Position numbers and translations under genes: made by a program
Assembly (NCBI GenBank): GCA_913057765.1
Contig: CAJXPH010000004.1
Location: 1 to 29,760 of the forward strand
Direction: 5' to 3'
Source of the DNA: an uncultured Campylobacteraceae bacterium
Lineage (GTDB): Bacteria; Campylobacterota; Campylobacteria; Campylobacterales; Arcobacteraceae
DNA length: 29,760 bases
Shown: positions 15,818 through 23,062 of the stretch, one piece after another
Layout: each line of letters begins with the position of its first letter
Numbering within the stretch: position 1 is the first letter of the stretch
The notes under the pieces: generated by a model
Database searches by the model: none
Told to the model about the DNA's origin: nothing
What the model saw: only the letters and a program-made list of their open reading frames with translations

Positions 15818-15940
15818 AACATTCCTTCAGTTGTAAAATAGTAATTATTATAGTTAAATTAAATGTAAAAAAATGGGATTTTAAATATTTATAATTTGAT
15901 AGTAGTTTAATAAATTGTGTATACCATTTTTTAATATTAA

Positions 15941-15963
15941 TTTATAATACTAAAAAATAGCAT
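15941..15963 (-). promoter_or_regulatory. Possible promoter of DUF294 copy 2 with one TAGCAT box
   Basis: TAGCAT at 15958-15963 lies 11 nt upstream (on minus) of TATAAA at 15941-15946. Only a degenerate second copy (GAGCAA at 15970, 12 bp away) is present. It sits just past the symporter terminator, so a start site here is sensible, but the site is weaker than the paired ones. Confidence 0.35.
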
Positions 15964-15977
15964 AAAAAAGAGCAAAA

Positions 15978-16005
15978 AAAAAGTCAACCCGAAGGTTGAC
16001 TTTTT
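15978..16005 (-). terminator. Rho-independent terminator after the large SSS symporter
   Basis: A 12-bp perfect stem (AAAAAGTCAACC / GGTTGACTTTTT) with a 4-nt CGAA loop is followed on minus by a run of nine T (plus-strand A-run 15974-15982). It begins 7 nt after the stop codon. Confidence 0.93.
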
Positions 16006-16012
16006 AGTTTGA

Positions 16013-17890
16013 CTAGTGATCGTGAGCTTCACCAACACCAGAAGGAATTCTGATACTCTCAACAAGATCTTGAATATGTTGTGGAGGTTCAGGAGTCATT
16101 CTAGATACAGCAAATGCTACAATTACATGTAGGATTGTACCAATCGTACCGAACGATGCAGGAGAAATTCCTAAGAAATACTGATCTGGTGTTCCTGGAC
16201 CCCAGATGAAGTAAACTGCATAACCGATAGTAACAATAAGACCAGTTAAAATACCAACAATTGCACCCTCTTTGTTCATTCTCTTATCAAATACCCCAAG
16301 GATAATTGTAGGGAAGAACGCTGCTGAAGCAATACCAAACGCTAATGCAACAACTTGTGCAACGAAACCAGGAGGGTTAATCCCTAGGTAACCGGCAACA
16401 CAAATAGCAACAACCGCTGAAACTCTTGCCCACATTAATTCTGATTTCTCATTTAATGTAGATTTCCCAGTTTCTTTGTCTTTAAAGATAACTTGTCCCA
16501 TAAGGTCATGTGAAATTGCTGAAGCAATTACAAGTAATAGTCCTGCTGCTGTAGATAATGCTGCTGCAAGTCCACCAGCTGCGATGAATGCAATTACCCA
16601 GTTAGGTAAGTTAGCAATTTCAGGATTCGCAAGTACCATGATATCTCTATCTACGTATAATTCATTTTCAATTTTTCCACTGTTTCCAGCTGGTTTACCA
16701 TTTGTAGTAGCTCTGTTACCATTTTCTGTAACTTTTGTACCGTCAAATTTAGGTTTACCTTTTTTAGCATCAAATGCAGCACCTGGTGCATATTGAATTT
16801 TTCCATCGCCATTTCTATCTGTCCAAGCTAATAATCCACCTTGTTCCCAAGTTTTGAACCATCCACCATTATTTGGTGTACCGTCTGGATGTTTTAACTC
16901 ACCAGCAACAAACGCTTTATATTCAACGTTTTGAACGTTTTTGATTAAGTTAATTCTAGAGAATGCAGCAACTGAAGAAATAGTTGTATACATAATTGCA
17001 ATAAATACTAATGCCCAACCTGCAGAGATTCTAGCATCTTGTACAGTTGGAACTGTAAAGAATCTAACAATAACGTGAGGAAGACCAGCTGTACCTAACA
17101 TAAGTGCAGTAGTTAACATAAATGTATTCCATAAGTTACCTGGCTGAGTATATTCTTTAAATCCTAAGTCAGAAACTGCCATATCTAGAGCATGCAATAG
17201 ATAAGTACCTTCAGGGATTACTTTAACACCATCGTCAAATGCGAAAGTTGTTTGAGCAAAAATACCTAATTGAGGAATAAATGTATCAGTTACTTGTAAC
17301 GAGATGAAGATTGCAGGAATCATATATGCAAAAATCATAACAACATATTGTGCAACTTGAGTATATGTAATACCTTTCATACCACCAAGTACAGAATAGA
17401 AGAATACGATTGCCATACCGATAAGAACACCAGTATTAACATCAACTTGTAAGAATCTAGAGAATACGATTCCAACCCCTCTCATTTGTCCAGCAACATA
17501 TGTGAACGAAACGAAGATAACCCCAACAACAGCAACAAGTCTTGCAGTATCAGAATAATATCTGTCACCAACAAAGTCAGGAACTGTAAATTTACCAAAT
17601 TTTCTTAAGTAAGGAGCTAATAACATAGCTAGTAGAACATATCCACCAGTCCATCCCATTAAGTAAGCACCACCATCAGAACCTTTGAATGAAATGATAC
17701 CAGCTAGTGAGATGAAAGATGCCGCTGACATCCAATCTGCTGCTGTTGCCATACCATTTGCAACTGGGTGAACTCCACCACCTGCAACGTAAAACTCTTT
17801 AGTTGATCCAGCTTTTGCCCATAAAGCAATACCAATATAAACTGCGAACGTAATACCTACGAATAGGTAAATTAATGATTGTAATTCCAT
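16013..17890 (-). CDS. Large sodium:solute symporter with DUF4212 partner (VC_2705-like)
   Basis: A 625-residue inner-membrane SSS-family symporter, distinct from the two ActP copies. It lacks a signal sequence, starts MELQSLIYLFVGITF and shares GTAGLPHVIVRFFTV (266-280), AADWMSAASFISLAG and the C-terminal helices. A hydrophilic insertion of about 115 residues (315-428) interrupts the membrane core and contains DRNGDGKI (358-365), a Ca2+-binding-loop-like pattern. Length and pairing match the VC_2705 subfamily. It lies 12 nt behind the DUF4212 gene with a strong GGAAGGGAA ribosome site, and ends in a strong terminator. Likely substrate is acetate or another short-chain carboxylate, inferred from family and neighbours. 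Confidence 0.88.
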   Translation of the reverse strand: MELQSLIYLFVGITFAVYIGIALWAKAGSTKEFYVAGGGVHPVANGMATAADWMSAASFISLAGIISFKGSDGGAYLMGWTGGYVLLAMLLAPYLRKFGKFTVPDFVGDRYYSDTARLVAVVGVIFVSFTYVAGQMRGVGIVFSRFLQVDVNTGVLIGMAIVFFYSVLGGMKGITYTQVAQYVVMIFAYMIPAIFISLQVTDTFIPQLGIFAQTTFAFDDGVKVIPEGTYLLHALDMAVSDLGFKEYTQPGNLWNTFMLTTALMLGTAGLPHVIVRFFTVPTVQDARISAGWALVFIAIMYTTISSVAAFSRINLIKNVQNVEYKAFVAGELKHPDGTPNNGGWFKTWEQGGLLAWTDRNGDGKIQYAPGAAFDAKKGKPKFDGTKVTENGNRATTNGKPAGNSGKIENELYVDRDIMVLANPEIANLPNWVIAFIAAGGLAAALSTAAGLLLVIASAISHDLMGQVIFKDKETGKSTLNEKSELMWARVSAVVAICVAGYLGINPPGFVAQVVALAFGIASAAFFPTIILGVFDKRMNKEGAIVGILTGLIVTIGYAVYFIWGPGTPDQYFLGISPASFGTIGTILHVIVAFAVSRMTPEPPQHIQDLVESIRIPSGVGEAHDH

Positions 17891-17902
17891 ATTATTCCCT
17901 TC

Positions 17903-18157
17903 CTACTCGTGTACGCCGTATTTTTCATCAATTCCTGCCATTACTTTAACGTAAACAAAAATCAATGCAACAAATACATATATCGCACCTTGTTGTGCAA
18001 ACCAAAATCCTAACTTAACACCACTAATTTCAATAGCATTAAGTTCATTAATGAATAAAATACCACATCCGTAAGAAACAACGAACCAAACTACAAGTAG
18101 TTTCATGATCATTGAAATGTTTTCTTTCCAATATGCCTGAGCTTTTTCTGGACTCAT
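17903..18157 (-). CDS. DUF4212 membrane protein, symporter small subunit
   Basis: An 84-residue protein with two hydrophobic segments (about 17-36 and 50-70). It starts MSPEKAQAYWKENI, typical of DUF4212 proteins found upstream of VC_2705-type symporters. An AAGGAG ribosome site precedes the ATG. It is the first gene of a two-gene operon with the large symporter. Its upstream region has two pairs of TAGCA boxes. Confidence 0.88.
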   Translation of the reverse strand: MSPEKAQAYWKENISMIMKLLVVWFVVSYGCGILFINELNAIEISGVKLGFWFAQQGAIYVFVALIFVYVKVMAGIDEKYGVHE

Positions 18158-18217
18158 CTAGATCTCCTTTTATATTTTTACTAAATACTGAACTGTCTTT
18201 AGTAATTCAACCTTGAA

Positions 18218-18250
18218 AGTATAATGCGTCAATGTAGCAAAAAGGTAGCA
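18218..18250 (-). promoter_or_regulatory. Promoter of DUF4212-symporter operon with two TAGCA boxes
   Basis: TAGCA occurs at 18235-18239 and 18246-18250, 11 bp apart. TATACT on minus (18218-18223) lies exactly 11 nt from the nearer box, the same geometry as at pta. TTACATA repeats (18252, 18263; 11 bp apart) adjoin the array upstream. Confidence 0.6.
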
Positions 18251-18284
18251 ATTACATATTTTTTACATAATTCTTTTTTGAGTA

Positions 18285-18300
18285 TAGTATTAACGTAGCA
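18285..18300 (-). promoter_or_regulatory. Distal TAGCA-type box pair
   Basis: TAGCA at 18296-18300 and TAGTAT at 18285-18290 are 11 bp apart, about 50 bp upstream of the proximal pair. The site lies between the response regulator's hairpin and the DUF4212 promoter. It could assist the DUF4212 promoter at a distance. Weaker than the proximal pair because one copy has a mismatch. Confidence 0.4.
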
Positions 18301-18323
18301 AATAAGCTCTATAAGAGCCTATT
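18301..18323 (-). terminator. Hairpin after the response regulator gene
   Basis: A 10-bp stem (AATAGGCTCT / AGAGCTTATT as minus-strand RNA) closed through one G-U pair, with a UAU loop, starts 11 nt past the stop. The G-U pairing exists only in the minus-strand RNA. No long T-run follows. Confidence 0.5.
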
Positions 18324-18334
18324 TGAGGGATTTG

Positions 18335-18997
18335 TTAGACAGAATAATATCTGTCAATTTTGTAACCTAATCCTCTGATATTTTTGATAAAGTCTTCTTT
18401 TAGTGCTTTTTTAAGTCTTGAAATCTCTGCTCTTATTGTTGGGTTGTCAATATTCTCTCCACCCCAGATATCAATTCTGAATCTTTCGAAATCTACAATC
18501 ATATTTATATTAAGTGCAAGTATGTGAATAATCTCTAATTGTTTTTTTGTAAGTGTTTGTGGTTCGCTACTAAAATATAGTGTTTGTTTATCTTTAGAGT
18601 ATGAGTAGTTCTCTGAAAACCTAATATGTGAAGTGCTATTTTGGTCTTTTTTTAGTATTTGATTTATTTTTATGCCTAATTCTTCTAAGTGAAAAGGTTT
18701 TTTAATATATTCTCTACACCCTAAGTCATAAGCTTTGGTAATGTCTTCAATATCAATAAGTGCGGAAATATAAATTGTTGGAATGTATATTTTCTTTTTA
18801 TTTAGATCTTGAAGTATTTCAAAACCATCTTTTTTAGGTACGTTAATATCAAGAACAAGTAAGTCAAAACTTGTATCTACACAATTAACAACTTCTTCAC
18901 CATCTGTGAAGCTCTCTACCATATGCCCAATATCTCTTAAGTATTCAGATATCGCATTGTTTAGCATTAATTCATCTTCAAGAAGTAGTATCTTCAT
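18335..18997 (-). CDS. OmpR-family response regulator
   Basis: A 220-residue DNA-binding regulator. The receiver domain (1-115) has acidic pair Glu7-Asp8, phosphoacceptor Asp50 in LLVLDINVP, Ser78 and Lys100 in YIKKPF. The C-terminal winged helix (about 140-218) includes LTKKQLEIIHIL, RAEISRLKKAL and the wing IRGLGYKI. It starts inside the end of the kinase gene (20-nt overlap), so kinase and regulator form one coupled unit. OmpR/PhoB-type regulators bind direct repeats at about 11-bp period, the pattern found upstream of the nearby acetate operons, so this is the obvious candidate for binding them. That link is inference from location and geometry. Confidence 0.93.
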   Translation of the reverse strand: MKILLLEDELMLNNAISEYLRDIGHMVESFTDGEEVVNCVDTSFDLLVLDINVPKKDGFEILQDLNKKKIYIPTIYISALIDIEDITKAYDLGCREYIKKPFHLEELGIKINQILKKDQNSTSHIRFSENYSYSKDKQTLYFSSEPQTLTKKQLEIIHILALNINMIVDFERFRIDIWGGENIDNPTIRAEISRLKKALKEDFIKNIRGLGYKIDRYYSV

Positions 18998-20561
18998 TTA
19001 TTTTAAACCTATAAGTGAATTTTGTATCTTTATCGTTTGAGTCAAGTTTAATTATAACTAAATTTTTATCACAGATTTCTTTTACAATCCTAAGTCCTAG
19101 ACCAAAACCACCACGTGAGTTGTTTTCTCTATAAAAATCATTAAATATTTTTTCTTGACCTGCAATCTTGTCTGAATTTGTTTTAACACTAAACTCAACA
19201 ATTTCATCATTAAAATATGTCAGCCTAATATATATAGGGGATTTTGCATAAGAATATTTTATTGAATTAGATATATTATTATCAACTATTCTTTGTAATT
19301 CAGTTTTATTAAATTTAATATATATTTCTTCATCTATATTTGTAATAAAAAATAATTCATTAGAAGTAGCAACACCATGAAAAAAGTCTAGTCTAGCTTT
19401 TAGATATTCTGTAAAGTTAATATATTCTTTTGGGTATTCAACTCTATCTTTTTTAATTAAATATGATAAATCGTCATATATGTATTGGATAATTTTTGTT
19501 CCTGATTCTATATTCGCTATATATTTATTATTTGGTGTATGCATTTTTAATAAATCTACATTTGTTCTTATGATTGATAAGGGTGTATTTACTTCATGAA
19601 CAGAATTTTTTAAAAATTGTTTTTGAGAATCAATTAAACTTGTCAACTCTTTCGTTTGTTCATTTACTTTTTCTTCTAGATGGCTATTTAAATCTTTAAG
19701 CATATTATTTTTATCTTTTATATTATGCATAGCATCATATGCAAAATTTGCAATAACTTTAAACTCTCCAAATATTAATCTATTTTGATTAATCCTAGTA
19801 TCGGTTTTTTGAGTTTCTTTTAAATATTTACCAATTTCTTTTACATCATTAACAATTAAAATAGTTGCATTTTTATAAATAAAGATTGAATAAAGTACTA
19901 ACATTATGGTTAGTGATAACATTTGAAGGATATAGTTAGAAATTTTTTCATCATATTCATTACGTTTTTTTTCTACTACTTTATCTATATCATCTAGATA
20001 TACACCTGTTCCAATAGTCCAATTCCATGGCTTATAAGAAAGTGCATATGAGATTTTTAAGGCTTCTTTTTTTATTGCAGGTTTATACCAAATATACTGA
20101 ACATACCCACCATCTTTTTTTCGTGAAATATCTATGACTTCTTGAATCACTTTTTTCCCAGTAGGGTCAGTAAATTCATAAAGATTTTTTCCTATATTTT
20201 TATCTGATACTGGATAATAAATTGAAGTACCATTAAACTCGTAGATAAAGACATAGTCATTTATATCTTTTTTATCTCTCATTTTTTCAATGGAGTTTAA
20301 TAACTCATTTTGGATTTCGCGTTCTGATTTAGTCCCTTTGAATTTTTCATGGTAATATGTGATAAATTTTAGAGTCTTTTTTATATCTGCTTGAATTAAA
20401 TCTTTTTGTTTACTTGAGAAGTCTGTTTTTATAATATCAATTTTTTCTTGGAATTCATCAAAAGCATTTTCAATGATAATAAATGTAAATGAAGAAGTTA
20501 ATATGACGATAAAAATGATGCTGTATAAAATAAGATGGTATAAAGATTTGGCTTTTATCAT
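18978..20561 (-). CDS. Membrane sensor histidine kinase with single Cache domain
   Basis: A 527-residue inner-membrane kinase. Membrane segments are at about 9-31 and 208-229. The periplasmic part between them resembles an sCache_2 domain (TDPTGKKV, YIWYKP, KPWNWTIGTGVYLDDID 177-193), a fold that commonly senses small carboxylates. After TM2 come a helical region, the dimerisation helix with phospho-acceptor His322 (SVHEVNTPLSII), and an ATPase domain with N-box DNNISNSIKY (428-437) and G-box GGFGLGLRIVKEI (484-496). AAGGA precedes the ATG. It precedes and overlaps its response regulator. Genomic setting suggests acetate or a related acid as signal; the ligand cannot be read from sequence. 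Confidence 0.92.
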   Translation of the reverse strand: MIKAKSLYHLILYSIIFIVILTSSFTFIIIENAFDEFQEKIDIIKTDFSSKQKDLIQADIKKTLKFITYYHEKFKGTKSEREIQNELLNSIEKMRDKKDINDYVFIYEFNGTSIYYPVSDKNIGKNLYEFTDPTGKKVIQEVIDISRKKDGGYVQYIWYKPAIKKEALKISYALSYKPWNWTIGTGVYLDDIDKVVEKKRNEYDEKISNYILQMLSLTIMLVLYSIFIYKNATILIVNDVKEIGKYLKETQKTDTRINQNRLIFGEFKVIANFAYDAMHNIKDKNNMLKDLNSHLEEKVNEQTKELTSLIDSQKQFLKNSVHEVNTPLSIIRTNVDLLKMHTPNNKYIANIESGTKIIQYIYDDLSYLIKKDRVEYPKEYINFTEYLKARLDFFHGVATSNELFFITNIDEEIYIKFNKTELQRIVDNNISNSIKYSYAKSPIYIRLTYFNDEIVEFSVKTNSDKIAGQEKIFNDFYRENNSRGGFGLGLRIVKEICDKNLVIIKLDSNDKDTKFTYRFKINEDTTS

Positions 20562-20663
20562 TAAAAAAATATCCTTAAGTAATATAAATTAAGAATAACG
20601 CAATTATAATAAAAAGATAATAAATAGTTGAAGAAAAAAGATTAATGATTTTTTTTTAAAAAG

Positions 20664-20740
20664 TGGCGCGGTAGAAGGGACTCGAACCCTCGACCTCCTG
20701 CGTGACAGGCAGGCGTTCTAACCAACTAAACTACTACCGC
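20664..20740 (-). tRNA. tRNA-Asp (anticodon GTC)
   Basis: A cloverleaf with a GCGGTAG / CTACCGC acceptor stem, anticodon arm CCTGC-CTGTCAC-GCAGG (anticodon at 20704-20706), T loop TTCGAGT, G73 as expected for Asp, and encoded CCA. Choosing GCGGTAG as the 5' end, rather than the preceding GC, gives proper 73-CCA. Last of four in transcription order. Confidence 0.96.
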
Positions 20741-20750
20741 GCTTAAAATA

Positions 20751-20773
20751 CTAAATACAAAGTTTGTATTTAG
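20751..20773 (-). other. Spacer hairpin between tRNA-Val and tRNA-Asp
   Basis: CTAAATACAAA and TTTGTATTTAG form a perfect inverted repeat (11 bp around one central base; practically about 8-9 bp with a small loop) in the 93-nt spacer. It is probably a processing or attenuation structure in the tRNA precursor; no T-run makes it a clear terminator. Confidence 0.45.
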
Positions 20774-20833
20774 ATGTCACTGAAAAAAACATTTATAAAA
20801 ATCTATGCTAACTGCATTTAACGATTTTTTAAA

Positions 20834-20909
20834 TGGTGGTCGATAGAAGACTCGAACTTCTGACGTCTACCTTGTAAGGGTAGCGCTCTACCAACTGAGC
20901 TAATCGACC
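20834..20909 (-). tRNA. tRNA-Val (anticodon TAC)
   Basis: Acceptor stem GGTCGAT / ATCGACC, D arm GCTCAGTTGGTAGAGC, anticodon arm CTACC-CTTACAA-GGTAG, T loop TTCGAGT, A73 and encoded CCA. Confidence 0.97.
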
Positions 20910-20911
20910 GA

Positions 20912-20986
20912 TGGTGACCCCTAGGAGACTCGAACTCCTGTGATTGGAATGAAAATCCAAGATCCTAACCACTAGATGAAGGGGCC
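20912..20986 (-). tRNA. tRNA-Glu (anticodon TTC)
   Basis: Acceptor stem GGCCCCT / AGGGGTC (one G-U pair), anticodon loop TTTTCAT, T arm AGGAG-TTCGAGT-CTCCT, A73, encoded CCA. Only two bases separate its 3' end from tRNA-Val, so both come from one precursor. Confidence 0.96.
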
Positions 20987-21017
20987 ATCGTTTTATTAAT
21001 AATAAAAATTATATTGA

Positions 21018-21093
21018 TGGTGACCCGTAATGGATTCGAACCATTGGCCACCTCCTTAAAAGGGAGATGCTCTACCAGCTGAGCTAACAGGTC
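21018..21093 (-). tRNA. tRNA-Lys (anticodon TTT)
   Basis: Acceptor stem GACCTGT / ACGGGTC with one U-G pair, D arm GCTCAGCTGGTAGAGC, anticodon loop TTTTAAG, T arm AATGG-TTCGAAT-CCATT, A73, encoded CCA. First of the four in transcription order. Confidence 0.97.
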
Positions 21094-21097
21094 ACAT

Positions 21098-21123
21098 ATT
21101 TTAAGAAGTTGTTTTCTTAAAAT
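21098..21123 (-). other. Leader hairpin of the tRNA operon
   Basis: A 10-bp stem (ATTTTAAGAA / TTCTTAAAAT) with a 6-nt loop lies immediately 5' of tRNA-Lys and just after the predicted start site, probably a precursor processing element. Confidence 0.45.
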
Positions 21124-21131
21124 GGACTGGA

Positions 21132-21160
21132 ATTATAATAGGTTTTTTATTATTTGTCAA
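21132..21160 (-). promoter_or_regulatory. Strong sigma70 promoter of the tRNA operon
   Basis: On minus, TTGACA (21155-21160) and TATAAT (21132-21137) are separated by exactly 17 nt, a full consensus promoter. The -35 overlaps the last codons of the pncC-like gene. Transcription would start near 21125 and read Lys-Glu-Val-Asp. Confidence 0.88.
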
Positions 21161-21656
21161 GGGTTTTTTGAAAAAATTTTAAAATTTTTTTCAAAGAGTA
21201 TTTTGCGGCTTGAATTTGAACTTCTTTTCGTGTTCCATTGAACTTGCAAATCTCTATATCTTGACCTAAGTTTTTACCTATTATACCAATTACAACTGTA
21301 CCAACTGGCTTCTCTTTTGTTCCACCATTTGGTCCTGCAATTCCACTAATGGCAATTGCATAATCAGCATTAAATTTTTTAATCACACCTTTTAGCATTT
21401 CTTCAACAACATCCACGCTAACGGCACCATATCTTAATAATGTATCATTTCTTACTTCTAATTCTTGAGCTTTTACGTCATTTGAGTAAGTGATTACTGA
21501 GCCATTGAATATATCAGATGAACCAGAAACCTCAGTTATCATAGAGGCAATTAACCCTCCTGTACAACTTTCTGCAGTTGTAATTGTTTTTTTATGATCT
21601 CTGAGCATGTTTTGGAGTAAAAGCATCTCTTTATCATTGAATATTGTCTCGTACAT
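21150..21656 (-). CDS. pncC: CinA C-terminal / PncC-like nicotinamide-nucleotide amidase
   Basis: A stand-alone CinA C-terminal-type protein, about 168 residues from the start chosen here. The family deamidates NMN to nicotinate mononucleotide in pyridine nucleotide salvage. Motifs visible are TTAESCTGG, GSSDIFNGSVITYSN, and AISGIAGPNGGTKEKPVGTV. A longer frame starts at 21698 (14 more residues) but that ATG lies inside a hairpin following mqo (21679-21701); the ATG at 21656 places TAESCTGG at the distance usual in PncC proteins. Neither start has a strong ribosome site. It follows mqo by about 53 nt and may be co-transcribed. Its 3' end contains the tRNA operon promoter. Confidence 0.87.
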   Translation of the reverse strand: MYETIFNDKEMLLLQNMLRDHKKTITTAESCTGGLIASMITEVSGSSDIFNGSVITYSNDVKAQELEVRNDTLLRYGAVSVDVVEEMLKGVIKKFNADYAIAISGIAGPNGGTKEKPVGTVVIGIIGKNLGQDIEICKFNGTRKEVQIQAAKYSLKKILKFFQKTLDK

Positions 21657-21678
21657 TATATGACTTTTTAAGGGGTTT

Positions 21679-21701
21679 AGTATGGGACTAAATCCCATAC
21701 T
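21679..21701 (-). other. Hairpin after mqo
   Basis: A 9-bp perfect stem (AGTATGGGA / TCCCATACT) with a 5-nt loop lies 9 nt past the mqo stop. No T-run follows on minus, so it may be a weak terminator or processing site between mqo and the pncC-like gene. Confidence 0.5.
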
Positions 21702-21709
21702 CTATTATA

Positions 21710-23062
21710 CTATTCTTTATCAGTTAATTCGTCTAAGAATCTTTCTGTATCAAATGTAAGGTTTAAGTGTTCAGCTACAACTTCAATATCTCTTTCTGCA
21801 TTAGCTAAACAAGAAGTGGCACCAGGACTAGGAGTCATATTAAATAAAATTCCCCCACCTGGGTTAATTGATGCTTCACCTAGCATTAATTTTTGTTTAT
21901 CTTTATCAAGTACTTGAGGTCTAACCCCACCAAATCCTTTTGCATACTCAATATCATCAACACTTAATGATGGAACGATTTTTCTTGCGTCTTGTACAAA
22001 TAAACCTTTGTTTATTCCTGGAACTTCAAATAAGAAGTTTTTAAATACGTAGTTTCTAATTTCACTATCTTTTAATAAATCCCAGAAGATTTTAAGGATA
22101 TTACCATCAATGTTCATTGTTTTTAGGCATTGCCCAAGAGATTTAAGCCCTTTATATCTTTCTAATACAGGAAGAGCTAATGCCGTAGGTCCAAATCTAG
22201 TTTTTCCATCACATAAAATATCAGGATCACCATGAAGTGCAGCAAAAGGAAGTTTTGGATTTTGTACCATATAAACTTTACCATTTAAGAACTCACCACT
22301 TGTAATATAGAAAGAACCTGCCATTGATAAAGAACCCATATGTTTTCCATATCCCATTTTATGTGCTAAGAATAATGAGTGAGCACCAGCATTTACAACA
22401 ACAAAATCAGCAGTAAAAACTGAACCACTTGTTGTAGTTAACTTATATTTGTCACCAACTTTTTCAATTTCTTCAACTTCAGCATTAAAGAATATATCAG
22501 TGATTTTGTCTTCTTCTTGTGCAGCTTTTGCTAATTCTTTTGTCATAGCTCCAAAGTCAACAGTTGTATATTCACTTTGTGTACCCATTGCAACAATAGG
22601 TTCAGCTCTATCTTTAGTTTGTTCTTTATCAGCATAAACTAATTTAGGTTCTACTTCTCTGATTTTTTCTTTGTCCCATAATTCTAAATAAGGAAATAAC
22701 TCTTTAAATTCATGGTATCTATGTTTAATGAATTCTACTTCTTTTTCACCAACACCTAAAGCCATTTTTTGATGTGCAAACATAATTTTATCTTGAAGTC
22801 CACGTTGTAAATTGAACTTTTCAATCATTTTTGCAGCTCTTTTTGTAACATGAGCTTTTTCTAAAGTATAGTTAGTTTCGATATCCCCTACGTGAATAGT
22901 TTGCGAATTACTTGTACCTTTAGAGTTTAATGTAGCTAAGTCCTCATATTTTTCTAGCATACACATGCTTTTTGCATCAGTGTATCTAGCTAATTCATAG
23001 AAAAGTGCTGAACCTGAAATTCCACCACCAACTATTATTACTTCATAATGTTTTGTATCCAT
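21710..23062 (-). CDS. mqo: Malate:quinone oxidoreductase
   Basis: A 450-residue FAD-dependent peripheral membrane enzyme oxidising malate to oxaloacetate and passing electrons to the quinone pool, a TCA-cycle step replacing NAD malate dehydrogenase. The FAD-binding Rossmann motif is IIVGGGISGSALFYELAR near the N-terminus; GTSNSQTIHVGDIETNY, FVVVNAGAHSLFLAHKMG and GGGILFNMTPSPGATSC are also typical. Length and sequence resemble the Campylobacter type rather than the longer E. coli enzyme. AGGGA precedes the ATG. A TATAAA (23092-23097) and a single TAGCA (23108-23112) lie upstream. It fits an organism oxidising acetate through the TCA cycle. Confidence 0.93.
   Translation of the reverse strand: MDTKHYEVIIVGGGISGSALFYELARYTDAKSMCMLEKYEDLATLNSKGTSNSQTIHVGDIETNYTLEKAHVTKRAAKMIEKFNLQRGLQDKIMFAHQKMALGVGEKEVEFIKHRYHEFKELFPYLELWDKEKIREVEPKLVYADKEQTKDRAEPIVAMGTQSEYTTVDFGAMTKELAKAAQEEDKITDIFFNAEVEEIEKVGDKYKLTTTSGSVFTADFVVVNAGAHSLFLAHKMGYGKHMGSLSMAGSFYITSGEFLNGKVYMVQNPKLPFAALHGDPDILCDGKTRFGPTALALPVLERYKGLKSLGQCLKTMNIDGNILKIFWDLLKDSEIRNYVFKNFLFEVPGINKGLFVQDARKIVPSLSVDDIEYAKGFGGVRPQVLDKDKQKLMLGEASINPGGGILFNMTPSPGATSCLANAERDIEVVAEHLNLTFDTERFLDELTDKE

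Noticed and set aside
16476..16796. 106-codon plus-strand frame opposite the large symporter
   Set aside because: Antisense to a well-supported membrane protein; no start context or family match.
21167..21195. A/T inverted repeat at the end of the pncC-like gene as a terminator
   Set aside because: It is made of A and T runs within coding sequence (Lys/Phe codons) and sits directly on the tRNA promoter; not GC-stabilised.
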